Of a stretch of 64,000 nt of DNA, positions 49,876-61,803 are shown piece by piece. Source of the stretch: Rhizoctonia solani (Eukaryota; Basidiomycota; Agaricomycetes; Cantharellales; Ceratobasidiaceae); contig NC_057372.1 of assembly GCF_016906535.1 (NCBI RefSeq), positions 973,501-1,037,500 of the forward strand, given 5' to 3'. The position numbers were made by a program, and so were the translations under genes. How positions within the stretch are numbered: the first letter of the stretch is position 1; every line of letters begins with the position of its first letter. The notes under the pieces were generated by a model that was given only the letters and a program-made list of their open reading frames with translations, had not been told where the DNA came from and did no database searches.

Positions 49876-52800
49876 CTGCCCCCCCTCTAAGGGCCTTGGC
49901 AGCGCCGAGGGCCTTCTTTTTCATGTCTTCCTCGTACTTTTTCAAAATTTTTTCTGCGTTTTCTAGGTTCTCCCGGGGCTCCCATGTGTTTTCTTCCGAG
50001 CCGTAACCCTTCCATTTCACCCGGAAAAACCATTTCCCGTTGCGTTCCTCTGCATCGGTAATTCCCTCTACTTTGTATTCCTCCTCCCCATTTACTGTGA
50101 CCGGTGGGGGGCAATTTTTGAAGGCGCGCTTCTTGTCTTTTTTGACCTTAGACAGGAGTCCTATATAGAAGACGTTGTGGATTCGCATGGTAGGGGGAAG
50201 TTCCAGGCGGTAGGCCCAATCGGAGATCTTCTCAATAACTTTAAATGGTCCCAGGCGTTGCTCCGTAAGTTTGGGACTCAAGGTCTTGAGGTTGACGTTT
50301 CTGGCGTCCAGCCAGGCTTCTTCTCCAATCTCGAACTCTATTGGGCTTCCATCTTCTCCAGCCGTCATGCGTTGCTTGGATTGCCGGAGTGCTGATTCCA
50401 CTTCCTTCCATTGTGCCTCCATTACCTGGGCTAAGTCGTCGGCCTCTGGTACATCCGTGGGTACGTTAGAAGGTGTCAGGGTAGGTTCCCATCCGTACAG
50501 GGCTTTGAACGGTGTCTTTCCTGTGCTGCTGTGCACCGCGTTGTTGTACGCGAATTCGGCCATTGGTAACCATTTGGTCCAGTCCCGTTGATTGACCCCT
50601 GAGTATGCCCTGAGAAAATGTTCAATGGATGGGTTAACCCGTTCCGTCTGTCCGTCGCTCTGGGGGTGGTACGCTGAGGAGAAGTGAGGGTCTATTCCCA
50701 GGCGTTTGTACAGCGCCTTCAGGAATTTGTTATTGAAGATCCTTCCCCTATCGGAGACTGTTTTCTTGGGCATACCGTGCCGTTTCCATACGTGTTCCAA
50801 GAACAATTCCGCCAGTTCGGGTGCCTTGAGCTTCTTAGAACATTTGACAAAAATCCCATACTTTGTGAAGCTATCCACTATGACCAAGATGGAGTCGTTA
50901 CTTCCGTCCTTGGGCAGGTCTACTATCATATCGTATGATACGTGTTGCCAAGGTTGTGATGGAAGTTCCAAAGGCTGAGGGGGAATGGACGCGTATTTGG
51001 GCTTCCGGATCCGTTGGCAGATCTCACACAAATCAACGTGCCAATATGTATTGGCGCGGATGCCAGGCCAGTAGTAAGTTCTTGATACCAATTCTAAGGT
51101 CCTCTGTCTGCCTGGATGGCCTGCCAACGGGCTATCGTGGAAGATCCTGAGCAAGTCCGTCCGTAAGGTTCCTACGTCCAGTACTACAATTCGTCCCTGG
51201 TAAAACAACAGACCAGCCTCCAGTTCATAATCCTTGAATGCGCGCTTGATGGAGGGTGGTGCCTTGGACTTGTTTTGTAGGAACTGCAAGATTTCCTCCA
51301 AGGACTTGTCCTGGTCTGGAGAGGCCTCGATCTGGCGTTGTAGTTCTTTTTCGGGAGTTACTAGGGCAATATTTGCAAATACAGGATCTGGAAGCATGGT
51401 TTGATCGGCAGGTGGGATATCGGCGTGGTCTGATCAACGAGACAAGGCATCTGGTTTTCCAGATTGTTTACCTGGTTGATATACGATGTGGAAATTGTAC
51501 CCAGCCAGGAGTAGGTGCCAGCGTGCATGGCGGCAATTGAAGGTCCTAGATTCCTTCCAGTACTCCAGGTTACAATGATCCGTGAAAACCGTTATGGGGT
51601 GCAGGGTCCCTTCCAAGAAGATGCGCCAGTATTTGAATGATTGGATGATGGCCAGGAGTTCCTTATCATGGGTGTCATAATTTTGTTCAGCACCTTTGAA
51701 TGATTCTGACAGGAATCCCAGTGGATGTAAGCGTCCATCTTCTTGCCGTTGACTAAGTATGGACCCTAGGGCCGCGCCAGATGCATCTGTCTCAAGGAAG
51801 TAAGGTTTGGTGGGGTTGGCGTGGCAGAGTACAGGGGCGTTGGTGATGGCATCCTTTAGTCCTTGGAAAGCTTCTTGCTCCTTTGTGTCCCATTTCCATG
51901 GCGTATCCTTTTTGACCAGGTTGTGTAGCGGCCTGGCCATGTGACTAAAATTGGCAACAAATCGTCGGAGGAAGTTGGCAAAGCCTAGGAATGATTGGAC
52001 TTCTTTAACCTTAGTCGGGACCGGCCATTCTTGTACTGCCTGGATCTTAAGCTTATCCAGGCTGAAACCCTTATCGGACACAATGATCCCTAAGTATTCC
52101 ACAGAAGTGACGTGGAATGTACACTTGGATGCCTTGCAGAACAATTGGTTCTCCATTAGGCGCCGTAAGACCTCATGAACATGTTGTGTGTGGGATGCGT
52201 CATCTTTGGAGTAGATCAAGATGTCATCAAGGTAAATGATGACGCATACATCCAACAAGTCCTTGAATAGTTTGTTCATGAAGTGTTGGAAGGCGGCAGG
52301 GGCGTTGGTCAGGCCAAATGTCATTACCAGAGACTCGTAGAGGCCATACTTGGTACGGAAGGCGGTTTTCCATTTGTCTCCTTCTTTTACCCGGACATTG
52401 TTGTATCCCCAGCGCAGGTCCAGCTTAGTAAAGACCTTGGCACCACGTAGTTGGGCCATGAGGTCGTCAGGGCGGGGTAATGGGTATACATTCTTCTTGG
52501 TCCGGTTATTAAGGCGGCGGTAATCTACAACCAAACGGCGGGAACCATCCTTCTTGGGTACAAACATGACGGGGGAACTGATTGACGATTTGCTGGGACG
52601 GATCTTCCCAGCCTTGAGTTTGTCCCTGAGCCAGTCCTTGAGTGTGGCGGACTCGGCATCAGTCATGCTATACAATGGGGAGTTAAGGGGTCCTTCTTTG
52701 GTGAGCTCTATCCCAATGTCATAGTGCCTGTGGGGTGGAAGCTTGTTGAATTCTTCCTCTCCAAATACCTTAGCATATTGGTGGTACTTGGAGGGTACTC

Positions 52801-53305
52801 CTTCAAGGGGTTTCTTGTCGGTTTCCTCCTCTTGGGCAATTGCCACATGTTCTGGGGGTGTGTGAGGGAAGGAAAGGGTGCGCAGATTCCAATCTATTTC
52901 CGGATTATGGGCGTCCAACCATTTTAGTCCTAGAATGGCAGGGTGGTTTCCAGTGTTGCAGATGAGGAATGTTTCCGTCATTTTTTTGCCATCAAGGGTA
53001 AAGGTTAGTGATGCCTTTTTCCAGATTTTTCCAGCCTGGGGGCTCGACCCATCAAGCATGGTAACGGTGCAAGGATGTGGGAGGTCTACTAGTGGTAGGC
53101 GTAGTGCCTCGGCGGTGCGCGGGTGGAGGAAGGATGATGTGGCGCCTGAATCAATCAGGACTTCTAGGGGTTCCGCTTGTTTCTCTGGCTTAATTGAAAT
53201 TGTGAAGAGTGGGGAGATTCTATTTCTACTATTGGATATATTACAAATTTCAATGAGCCCAGAGTCCTTGGGGTCCTTGCGCGCGGCGGCAGGTACCCTT
53301 AATCT
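49868..53305 (-). pseudogene. Gyp-A8 pol (one TGA)
   Basis: -1 frame from GGGAAAA (53305-53311). Protease DSGATSSFLHP, RT YLDDILIYSKDD, RNase H ETDASGAALG. TGA at 51436-51434 in DALSRRADHAD, where relatives have Arg. Integrase LCEICQ, SYDMIVDLP (Asp codon 50932-50930), SDRGRIFNN, DGQTERVN; chromodomain WFFRVKWKGYG. All catalytic residues are present; the TGA is the only evident lesion. Confidence 0.9.
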
Positions 53306-54648
53306 TTTCCCAATTCGGGTCCAGATTCTTCGCCAATTTTGGCGGTTTCTTTGGCTTTTCCCTTGTCCTCAACAGGGTTAGCCTTCCAACCCGTGCGGCA
53401 CTCCGCAAACTTATGGCCCATTTTTCCGCACTTGATGCAGGCGCCTGCGGCGCGGCGGCGGTTACGCTCCTCTTCCAATACAAAGTTAGGGTTGTCGGAG
53501 AGCTTCTTTGAACCGGTAGATGACTGGCCAGTACTCGTTCCCCTTGCGGGGTTTTGGGTTCTGCTAGACTTATTGTCCCTCGGCGGGTGGCTAGCTTGCT
53601 CTTTGCGGAGAGCGTTATCGATGACGAGTGCTGCATTTTGCAGCTCAAGGAGTGTGCGGGGTCGGTGCTCGCGGGTGGCAATCTGGCGGCTGACCTCCCA
53701 GTGAAGGCCGCAGGCAAACTGGCCTTTAAGGGCTGCGTCGTTCCAGTCCAGTTCCATGGCTAAGGTCCTGAACTTTGTGATGTAGTCCGCGCATGTGCCG
53801 GACTGTGTGAGGGTGGTAATCTTCCGCTCGGCGGCCCTTGTGGCGTCAGGGTCACCAAACGCTGCCAAAAATTCCAACTTGAATCCCTCAACCGTTTGGA
53901 TAATGGCCCGGTGTGACCCGAGCTGGTCGAGGTGAGGGTGGGCCCAAGCCCCAGCGGTGTCCTTCATGTTCATCAGGAGGAAGGATAATACCTCCTGATT
54001 GGTGGGGAACATTCGCGCGTTGAGGCGGGTCCAAGCCAGCATCCTAGTCAGCCATTGCTTGGCTTCGCTTCCTACTTTGCCTGTGTAGGCGTCGGGATGG
54101 TCAACCTTGACCGGAGCGGGATAGTGGGCTGCTGGAGCCGGAGGGAGAGGGGCAGGTGCTCCGATTGGGGATCGGAGACGCGGAGATGGAGGGGGAGACG
54201 GGACTCGCGGGGGTACGGCTCTCCTTGGGGTTGGCTGGGCAAGCCCTGAGGCCCTGGGGGGTTCTGACCAGAAGGGGATCCCGCTAGCCGATCCAATAGG
54301 CTCAGCTTTTGGTAGGGGGCGTGGCGTTTCTTCCACTGTCTTGGGTTGGGGCCCTTCTGGTGTACGGGGGCCTTGGAGCTGGAGGGACTTGAGACCATCC
54401 TTGACAACATCGACGGCTTGGGAGATGTTTTTGACGTTCGTTTGGGTCTCGACCCCTGCTTCCTTGATTTCCCCAATTTCCCGCTCAAGGCGCTCAACTT
54501 GGCCAAGTAAACCAAGGAGGAGTCGTGTGACCCGTTTGAGGGAGACTTCGCCATACTCAATAGAGGTGGTTGGCGGAAGTTGGGGTCCCAGGTCTCTCGG
54601 ATCGAAAGGGGATTGGGCTTGAGAGGATGTCCGGGAGCGGGTTGCCAT
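53299..54648 (-). CDS. Gyp-A8 gag
   Basis: 449 residues from ATG 54648 (MATRSRTSSQAQSPFDPRD). Predicted coiled coil (LLGQVERLEREIGEIKEAG), proline-rich linker, gag core (QWLTRMLAWTRLN; YITKFRTLAMELDW), CCHC knuckle CIKCGKMGHKFAEC. Ends TTGGGAAAAGAT then TAA. Uninterrupted. Confidence 0.9.
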   Translation of the reverse strand: MATRSRTSSQAQSPFDPRDLGPQLPPTTSIEYGEVSLKRVTRLLLGLLGQVERLEREIGEIKEAGVETQTNVKNISQAVDVVKDGLKSLQLQGPRTPEGPQPKTVEETPRPLPKAEPIGSASGIPFWSEPPRASGLAQPTPRRAVPPRVPSPPPSPRLRSPIGAPAPLPPAPAAHYPAPVKVDHPDAYTGKVGSEAKQWLTRMLAWTRLNARMFPTNQEVLSFLLMNMKDTAGAWAHPHLDQLGSHRAIIQTVEGFKLEFLAAFGDPDATRAAERKITTLTQSGTCADYITKFRTLAMELDWNDAALKGQFACGLHWEVSRQIATREHRPRTLLELQNAALVIDNALRKEQASHPPRDNKSSRTQNPARGTSTGQSSTGSKKLSDNPNFVLEEERNRRRAAGACIKCGKMGHKFAECRTGWKANPVEDKGKAKETAKIGEESGPELGKD

Positions 54649-55131
54649 AGTAGGAGCGGGGTAGGAGCGGCCAGCGTGAGAGGATGCCCGCGAGGACGAG
54701 CGGATGGGGGTTTGGGATGTAATGGTGAGGGATGGGGGAACTAGTAGGTGCCTGTGTCAGGACTTATGAGCGCTTTATTACTCGATCGCTAAGACCTTGC
54801 GTCAAACGACCTAGCGTTGAACAGTAGGAATTACTAATCACAGCCGTGGGCGGGCGTGATGTAGAATCCAATCTCTGCAAGCGGGTGTATTGGCTGTCTA
54901 GGTCCGCTGGTAAAAGGTGCGGCGACCGGGTATGCGGGCGATAGGGAATTCTTGCCTTATAGCAATTTGGTACTAGGAGGGGACAACGCTGGTTTGATTA
55001 TTAACAGCAAAAGGCGATCCCGATCTCCGGTATTTCCCTTGTGCTAGTACAAGGTTCCTTCTTGTTGTTGGACTAAGTGTGGTGGGTGCGGGTAGGCACG
55101 GTTTGCAACCGACTTAAGGTCGATTACCTAG
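54649..55131 (-). other. Gyp-A8 leader with PBS
   Basis: PBS (55117-55129, antisense AGGTAATCGACCT) pairs exactly with the R start in its 3' LTR and with one wobble in the 5' LTR. Conserved leader blocks present, no ORF. Confidence 0.6.
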
Positions 55132-55711
55132 TATCCTAGACGTCCTTAAGGGCCGTCTAGGTAGCGGGCGCTTGTGGCCGTATAGAACTGAGTATGAACC
55201 GCTTAAGGCGGTGGGTGCTACCTACGACAACTAACTATCTAAGTACAGTGACCAAGGCCCTACTGGCGATGGCAAGCTATGTATCTACGATGAGAAAGCC
55301 GCTTAAGGCGACAAGTACAGGTGGGAACTTAGTAGTTACTGGCCTAAGGCCTTGTACAGTAAGGTGATGCGACAAGAGGTAATCAACCTGGGTGTTACCA
55401 TGGTCGGTTGGCCTCCTTATATATTCTACAAACGAGCTAATTACAATTACATTATATCCAATACCGTATCAAATAAGAACCCCGCTCCGCAGTCAGCCTT
55501 ACTCATACATACGTGTCACTGACGTGTCATAATGATGTCATCAGGTGGAGGTGGCTACGTGTGCTGAGATAAGCGCGGATGGGGACGTGGCTCGGCGCTT
55601 AGCGTATGATATAAGCGCCGATGTCACGTGGTTGAAAATGTTCTCCAATTGCCTTCGTTTAAATTCGAGAAATTGGGACTAAATTCCCTGGTATTGAGTG
55701 TGTCTACGACA
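55132..55711 (-). repeat. Gyp-A8 5' LTR
   Basis: 580 bp. Its inner end reads TATCCTAG on + instead of TGTCCTAG, so the terminal CA of the LTR has become TA. Outer end GTCTACGACA next to TSD CAAAT. Confidence 0.9.
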
Positions 55712-55716
55712 CAAAT

Positions 55717-55959
55717 GAGAAAGTATATACATGGTCTGTGCGTGAGATGAGGAAGCGTTCATGTGAAAAGAGAAGCGTGCTGCGGGCTGCGCAGAAGCGT
55801 GGATTTCTCCTAAGCGCCCTTGGCATGGCATCTCGGCGCGGCATCTTGGCATGAATAAGCGCCAAGATTATGTGATCAAAAAACATGAGATATTGAGTCC
55901 ATAAAAAACACTGAAAATAATAGAAAATTCAGGCAATTCTAATGGTATATGTTAGGAGG
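55717..55959 (-). repeat. Gyp-B7 5' LTR, piece 2 of 3
   Basis: Middle part of the B LTR (GAGAAAGTATATACATGG...GTTAGGAGG) between Gyp-A8 and Gyp-A9. Carries the inverted GGCGCTTA-type and CAAGAT...GTGAT motifs. Confidence 0.9.
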
Positions 55960-56531
55960 TGTCGTAGACACACTCGATACCAGGGAATTTATTCCCATTT
56001 TCTCGAATTTAAACAAAGGCAAACGGACAACATTTTCGATCACGTGACCCCGGCGCTTATATCACACGCTAAGCGCCGAGCCACGTCCCTTTCCGCGCTT
56101 ACCTCAGCACACGTAGCCACCTCCACCTGATGACATCACTATGACACGTTGGTGACACGCATGCATGAGTAAGGCCAACTGCGGAGCGGGGTTCTTATTG
56201 GATTATATATTTGATATAATGTATTTGTAATTAGTCACTCTGTAGAATATATAAGGAGGCCAACCAACCATGGTAACACCCAGGTCGATTACCTCTTGTC
56301 GCATCCACCACTGTACGAGGGCCTTACAGCCCAGTAAGATACTTAGTTACACGCCTTAAGCGTTGTCCTCACTGTACATATGTAGCTTGCCGCCGCCTTA
56401 CAGCGCGTGGACATTGTAGTTAGTTAGTTTGTCGTCGTAGGGTACCTCATCGCCGCCTTAAGCGGTTTACTGTATTAGTCACACGGCCATAAGCGCCCGC
56501 ACCCTCAACGTCCTTACAGACGTCTAGGACA
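55960..56531 (+). repeat. Gyp-A9 5' LTR
   Basis: 572 bp, TGTCGTAGACAC...GTCTAGGACA. TATATAA 56248-56254, RNA-start AGGTCGATTACCT 56282-56294. Confidence 0.92.
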
Positions 56532-57016
56532 CTAGGTAATCGACCTTAAGTCGGTTGCAAACCGTGCCACTAGCACACCCATCACTCAGCTCAACAACAA
56601 GAAGGCCCCTAGTACTAGCACAAGGGAAATCAGGTGATTGGGATTGCCTTTCGCTGTCAATAATCAAACCAGCGTCGTCCCCACCTAGTACCGAATTGCT
56701 ATAAGGCTAACGGGTTCTAATTGTCCGCATACCACTGGTCGCCGCACCCTTTGTTAGCGACCCTAGACAGCCAATCCACCCGCTTGCAGAAGCACTGCCC
56801 CGTATCACGCCCGTCCACGGCAGTTGATCAGGGTAAGAACTGTCCAACGCTAGGCCGGTTGAGGCAAGGGTTTAGCGTACACATACAATAAAGCGCTCAT
56901 AAGTCCTGATATAGGCACACTAGTACCCCACATCCTCCACCATTACCTCCCGCACTCCCCCTTGTTCTTCCTCCCGGGCATCCACCCACGCTGGCCGGTC
57001 CTATCCCACACATCCT
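56532..57016 (+). other. Gyp-A9 leader with PBS
   Basis: PBS AGGTAATCGACCT (56534-56546) exactly complements 56282-56294. Compared with Gyp-A1 both partners differ at the same pair (CG versus CA/TG), i.e. covariation. Conserved leader blocks follow; no ORF. Confidence 0.65.
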
Positions 57017-58372
57017 ATGGCAACCCGCTCCCGGCCACCCTCTCGAGCCCGCTCCCCTATCGATCAGGGAGAGCTGGGACCCTTCCTTCCGCCAGCCTCC
57101 CCTGAGCTCGGCGAAGTATCTCTCGAGCGGGTCATCCGCCTTCTCTGGGGACTCCAATCCCAGGTTGACCGCATCGAGCGGACCCTCTTGGAGCAAGCCA
57201 AAGTTAGCCAAGAGGTTCGGACCAATATCGAAAACATCTCACAAGCGGTCAATACTGTCAAGGATGGGCTTGCCCAACTCCAGCAATCCCGGGGCCCCCA
57301 CACCCCAGAAGAACAAAAACCCCCCGCGGTCGAGGAAACTCCCAGGGCCGCGCCCAAAGTCAAGCCTTTTGGCAAGACTCAACCATCCCTTGGGGCCCCA
57401 GCCCCCATCTTCCCTACAGGGGCCCCTAGGCGCAACCCCCTCACCCTTTTCAACCCCTATCCCTCCTCTTCCTTCCCTTCTGGACCGGCTCCAGCCCCCC
57501 AAGGACCTCCACCAGCGCCTGTCGTTACCCCGGCGCAGCCTCCAGCCCCCTCCACTGTAAAGGTGGACCACCCAGATGCCTTCAAAGGCAAGATAGGCTT
57601 GGAGGCCAAGCAATGGCTAACCCGCATGTTGGCCTGGGTTCGCCTCAACCAGAGGCAGTTCCCCTCGGACTTGGAGGTCCTCAGCTTCCTTCTCATGAAC
57701 ATGGAGGAAGCAGCAGGAGCCTGGGCCCATCCCCACTTGGACCAACTAGGGTCCCATCGCGCACTCATCCAGACCGTGGATGAGTTCAAAGTTGAATTCC
57801 TGGCGGCATTTGGAGACCCGGACGCCACCAGAGCAGCGGAGCGGAAGATCACTTCCCTCACCCAATCCGGCACTTGTGCCGAATATATTACTAAGTTCCG
57901 CACGCTGCAAATGGAACTTGACTGGAACGACGCCGCACTTTGCGGCCAATTTGCGCGCGGACTTCACTGGGAGGTCCAAAGACAGATTGCCACAAGGGAA
58001 AGGCAACCCCGTACCCTGAGGGAGCTGCAAGATGCTGCCCTCATTATTGACAACGCCCTCCGTGAGGAAAGAGCCAGCCACCCGCAACAGGGTAATAAGT
58101 CTGGCAAATCTTCTACCACCCCCAACCGGGGGGCGAGTACCGACCAACAGGCCACCAAAACCGGCCCTCTCTCTTCCAACCCCAACTACGTATCGGAAGA
58201 AGAACGTAACCGCTGCCACGCAGAAGGCCTCTGTGTGAAATGCGGAAGGGCCGGACACAAGTTTGCCGAGTGTAGAACCGGCTGGAAGGCTACCCCAAAG
58301 GAGGACAAGGGGAAAGCCAAGGAAACCGCCAAGATTGGCAAAGACTCTGACTCCCAATTGGGAAAAGAGTAA
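57017..58372 (+). CDS. Gyp-A9 gag
   Basis: 451 residues from ATG 57017 (MATRSRPPSRARSPIDQG). Pro-rich linker, gag core (QWLTRMLAWVRLNQ; LDQLGSHRALIQTV), CCHC knuckle CVKCGRAGHKFAEC. Ends GGGAAAA (58360-58366), then GAG TAA. Uninterrupted; serves as reference for the broken Gyp-A1 gag. Confidence 0.9.
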   Translation: MATRSRPPSRARSPIDQGELGPFLPPASPELGEVSLERVIRLLWGLQSQVDRIERTLLEQAKVSQEVRTNIENISQAVNTVKDGLAQLQQSRGPHTPEEQKPPAVEETPRAAPKVKPFGKTQPSLGAPAPIFPTGAPRRNPLTLFNPYPSSSFPSGPAPAPQGPPPAPVVTPAQPPAPSTVKVDHPDAFKGKIGLEAKQWLTRMLAWVRLNQRQFPSDLEVLSFLLMNMEEAAGAWAHPHLDQLGSHRALIQTVDEFKVEFLAAFGDPDATRAAERKITSLTQSGTCAEYITKFRTLQMELDWNDAALCGQFARGLHWEVQRQIATRERQPRTLRELQDAALIIDNALREERASHPQQGNKSGKSSTTPNRGASTDQQATKTGPLSSNPNYVSEEERNRCHAEGLCVKCGRAGHKFAECRTGWKATPKEDKGKAKETAKIGKDSDSQLGKE

Positions 58373-61300
58373 GGGTACCTGCCGCCGCGCGCAAGGACCC
58401 CAAGGACTCTGGTTTTAGTTTGGAATTATGTAATATATCTGCTTCACATAGAAATCAACCGCTATTCACCATTCCAATTAAACCAGAGAAGCAAGCGGAA
58501 CCACTAGAAGTCCTGATTGATTCAGGCGCCACGTCCTCATTCATGCACCCACGCACCGCGGAATCACTCCACCTTCCACTCATTGACCTCTCCACTCCCC
58601 GCACCGTTACAATGCTCGATGGGTCAAGCCCCCAGGCTGGTAAAATCTGGAAAAAGGCTACTCTAACCTTCTCCTTGGATGGTAAACAAATGACCAAGAC
58701 CTTCCTGATCTGCAATACAGGGTCTCACGCCGCCATCCTGGGATTGAAATGGCTAAACAACCATAATCCGGAAATCGATTGGAATCTACGCACGCTCTCC
58801 TTCCCCCACACGCCACCAGAACATGTGGCAATTGCCGAAGAGGAAGAAGCTGACAAAAATCCCCTCAAAGGAGTACCCCCTGAATACCATCAGTACGCCA
58901 AGGTATTTGGGGAAGAAGAATTCAACAAGCTTCCTCCGCACAGGCATTACAATATTGGTATAGAACTTACAGAAGAAGGCCCCTTGAACTTGCCCCTGTA
59001 CAGCATGACCAATGCCGAGTCCATCACACTCAAGGACTGGCTCAGGGACGAGCTCAAAGCTGGGAAGATCCGCCCCAGTAAATCGTCAATCAGCTCCCCT
59101 GTTATGTTCGTACCCAAAAAGGATGGTTCCCATTGACTCGTAGTAGACTACCGTTGCCTAAACAACCGGACAAAAAAGAATGTGTACCCATTACCCCGTC
59201 CAGATGACCTTATGGCCCAGCTCCGCGGTGCCAAGGTCTTCACCAAACTAGACCTAAGATGGGGTTACAACAACGTCCGGGTTAAAGAAGGCGACGAATG
59301 GAAAACGGCCTTCCGTACCAAATACGGCCTATACAAGTCCCTAGTCATGACATTTGGTCTTACCAACGCTCCCGCCGCCTTCCAACACTTCATGAACAAA
59401 TTGTTCAAGGATCTGCTAGATGTATGCGTCATCATATACCTCGATGACATCCTGATCTATTCCAAGGATGACGCGTCACACACCAAGCATGTTCATGAAG
59501 TCTTACGGCGTCTGATGGAAAACCAGCTGTTCTGTAAGGCGTCCAAATGTACCTTCCATGTCACCTCTGTGGAATACCTCGGGATCATTGTCTCTGATAA
59601 GGGTTTTAGCCTGGATAAGCTCAAAATCCAGGCGGTTCAAGAATGGCCAGTCCCCACTAAGGTTAAGGAAGTCCAGTCATTCCTAGGCTTTGCCAACTTC
59701 CTACGTCGCTTCGTTGCCAACTTTAGCCACATAGCTAGGCCGTTGCACAACCTGGTCAAGAAGGACACAACCTGGAAATGGGACACAAAGGAACAGGAAG
59801 CGTTCCAAGGTCTAAAGGACGCTATCACCAATGCCCCGGTACTCTGCCACGCCGACCCCGCAAAACCTTACTTCCTAGAAACGGATGCCTCCGGTGCAGC
59901 ACTAGGTTCTATACTGAGCCAACGCCAGGAAGATGGTCGTCTACATCCCTTAGGTTTCCTGTCGGAGTCATTCAAAGGTGCCAAACAGAACTACGACACC
60001 CATGACAAGGAGCTCCTTGCAATCATCCGCTCCTTTGAGTATTGGCGAATCTTCCTGGAAGGAACGGCCCATCCCATAACGGTATTCACCGATCACAGGA
60101 ACTTGGAATACTGGAAGGAATCCCGGACCTTTAACCGTCAACATGCAAGGTGGCACCTGTTACTAGCAGGCTACAATTTCCAAATAGTCTACCGTCCTGG
60201 CAAGCAGTCCGGCAAGCCAGATGCCCTATCCCGTTGTGCTGACCATGCTGACATCCCGCCTACGGATCAAACCATGCTGCCCATCCTGGTATTTGTTAAC
60301 ATTGCCTTAGTCACACCGGAAAAGGAACTACAACGCCAGATTGAGTCATCCCTGGACCAAGACGAGTCACTGGAGGAAATCCTCCAATTCCTACAGAATG
60401 AGTCCAAGGCACCCCCCTCTATCAAACGCGCATTCAAGGATTACGAAATGGAGGCCGGCTTACTCTTCTACCAAGGACGAATTGTAGTTCCGGACGTCGG
60501 AACACTAAGAACGGAGCTACTGCGCATCTTCCACAACAGCCCACTAGCGGGACATCCGGGAAGACAACGTACCCTGGAATTAGTGTCAAGGGATTACTAT
60601 TGGCCCGGCATCCGTGCAGACACGTATTGGCATGTGGACTCTTGTGAAACATGCCAACGGATCAGAAAGCCTAAGTACGCCTCTATCCCACCTCAGCCAC
60701 TCGAACTTCCCGTCAGGCCCTGGCAACATGTGTCTTATGACATGATAGTAGACCTACCCAAGGACGGAAGCAACGACTCAATCCTAGTGATTGTTGATAG
60801 CTTTACAAAATACGGGATATTTGTAAAATGTTCCAAGAAGCTGAAAGCGCCTGAGCTGGCGGAACTGTTCCTGGAAAACGTATGGAAACGTCATGGTATG
60901 CCGGAGAAGACCATATCCGACAGAGGAAGGGTATTCAATAATAAATTCCTGAGGGCCCTGTACAAACGCCTTGGCATTGACCCACACTTCTCTTTGGCAT
61001 ATCACCCTCAGAGCGACGGCCAGACGGAACGAGTCAACCCTTCTATTGAGCACTTCTTAAGGGCCTATTCGGGGACTAACCAACGGGACTGGAGCAAGTG
61101 GCTACCAATGGCGGAATTCGCATACAACAACGCTGTGCACAGCAGCACTGGGAAAACTCCTTTCAAGGCCTTATACGGATGGGAACCCACCTTAACGCCG
61201 TCAAATGTACCAACGGACGTCCCCGAGGCAGATGACCTGGCCCAAACAATGGAAGCACAGTGGAAGGAAGTGGAATTGGCACTCCGGCAGTCTAAGCACC

Positions 61301-61803
61301 GCATGACGACCGGGGAAGAAGGAAGCCCAATAGAGTTTGAGATTGGAGAAGAAGCTTGGCTGGACGCCAAGAACGTCAACCTCAAAACCTTAAGTCCCAA
61401 ACTTACGGAACAACGCTTGGGACCCTTTAAGGTTATTGAGAAGATCTCTGACCGGGCCTACCGCCTAGAACTCCCTCCAACTATGCGAATACACAATGTC
61501 TTTTATGTAGGGCTACTGTCCAAGGTCAAAAAGGACAAGAAGCGCTCCTTTGAAAATCGCCCCCCACCAGTCACCGTGGACGGGGAAGAAGAATACGAGG
61601 TAGAAGGGATAACAGACATGGAAGAAAGGAACGGAAAATGGTTCTTCAGAGTCAAATGGAAGGGCTATGGACCAGAAGAGAACACGTGGGAGCCCCAAGA
61701 GAACCTCAAAAATGCGGGGAAAATTTTGAAGAAGTACAAAGAAGAGATGAGAAAGAAGGCCCTTGGCGCTGCCAAGGCCCTTAGAGGGGGGGCAGTGTCG
61801 TAG
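58366..61803 (+). pseudogene. Gyp-A9 pol (one TGA)
   Basis: -1 frame from the slippery site. Protease DSGATSSFMHP; TGA at 59134-59136 in the first RT block where relatives have SRRLVVDYR; RT YLDDILIYSKDD; RNase H ETDASGAALG; integrase SCETCQ, SYDMIVDLP (Asp codon 60739-60741), SDRGRVFNN, DGQTERVN; chromodomain WFFRVKWKGYG; TAG 61801-61803 at the LTR start. One base change away from an open frame relative to its family. Confidence 0.9.

Larger units (their letters stand above)
49296..55711 (-). mobile_element. Gyp-A8: chromodomain gypsy element
   Basis: 6416 bp, 580-bp LTRs, TSD CAAAT. By eye ~2% LTR divergence, nearly all CpG transitions. gag intact, pol with one TGA. Belongs to the A sub-group with SYD in integrase. 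Confidence 0.92.

Noticed and set aside
57746..58357. 203-codon - strand frame inside the Gyp-A9 gag
   Set aside because: Shadow of the GC-rich gag frame; the equivalent frame is broken in other copies.
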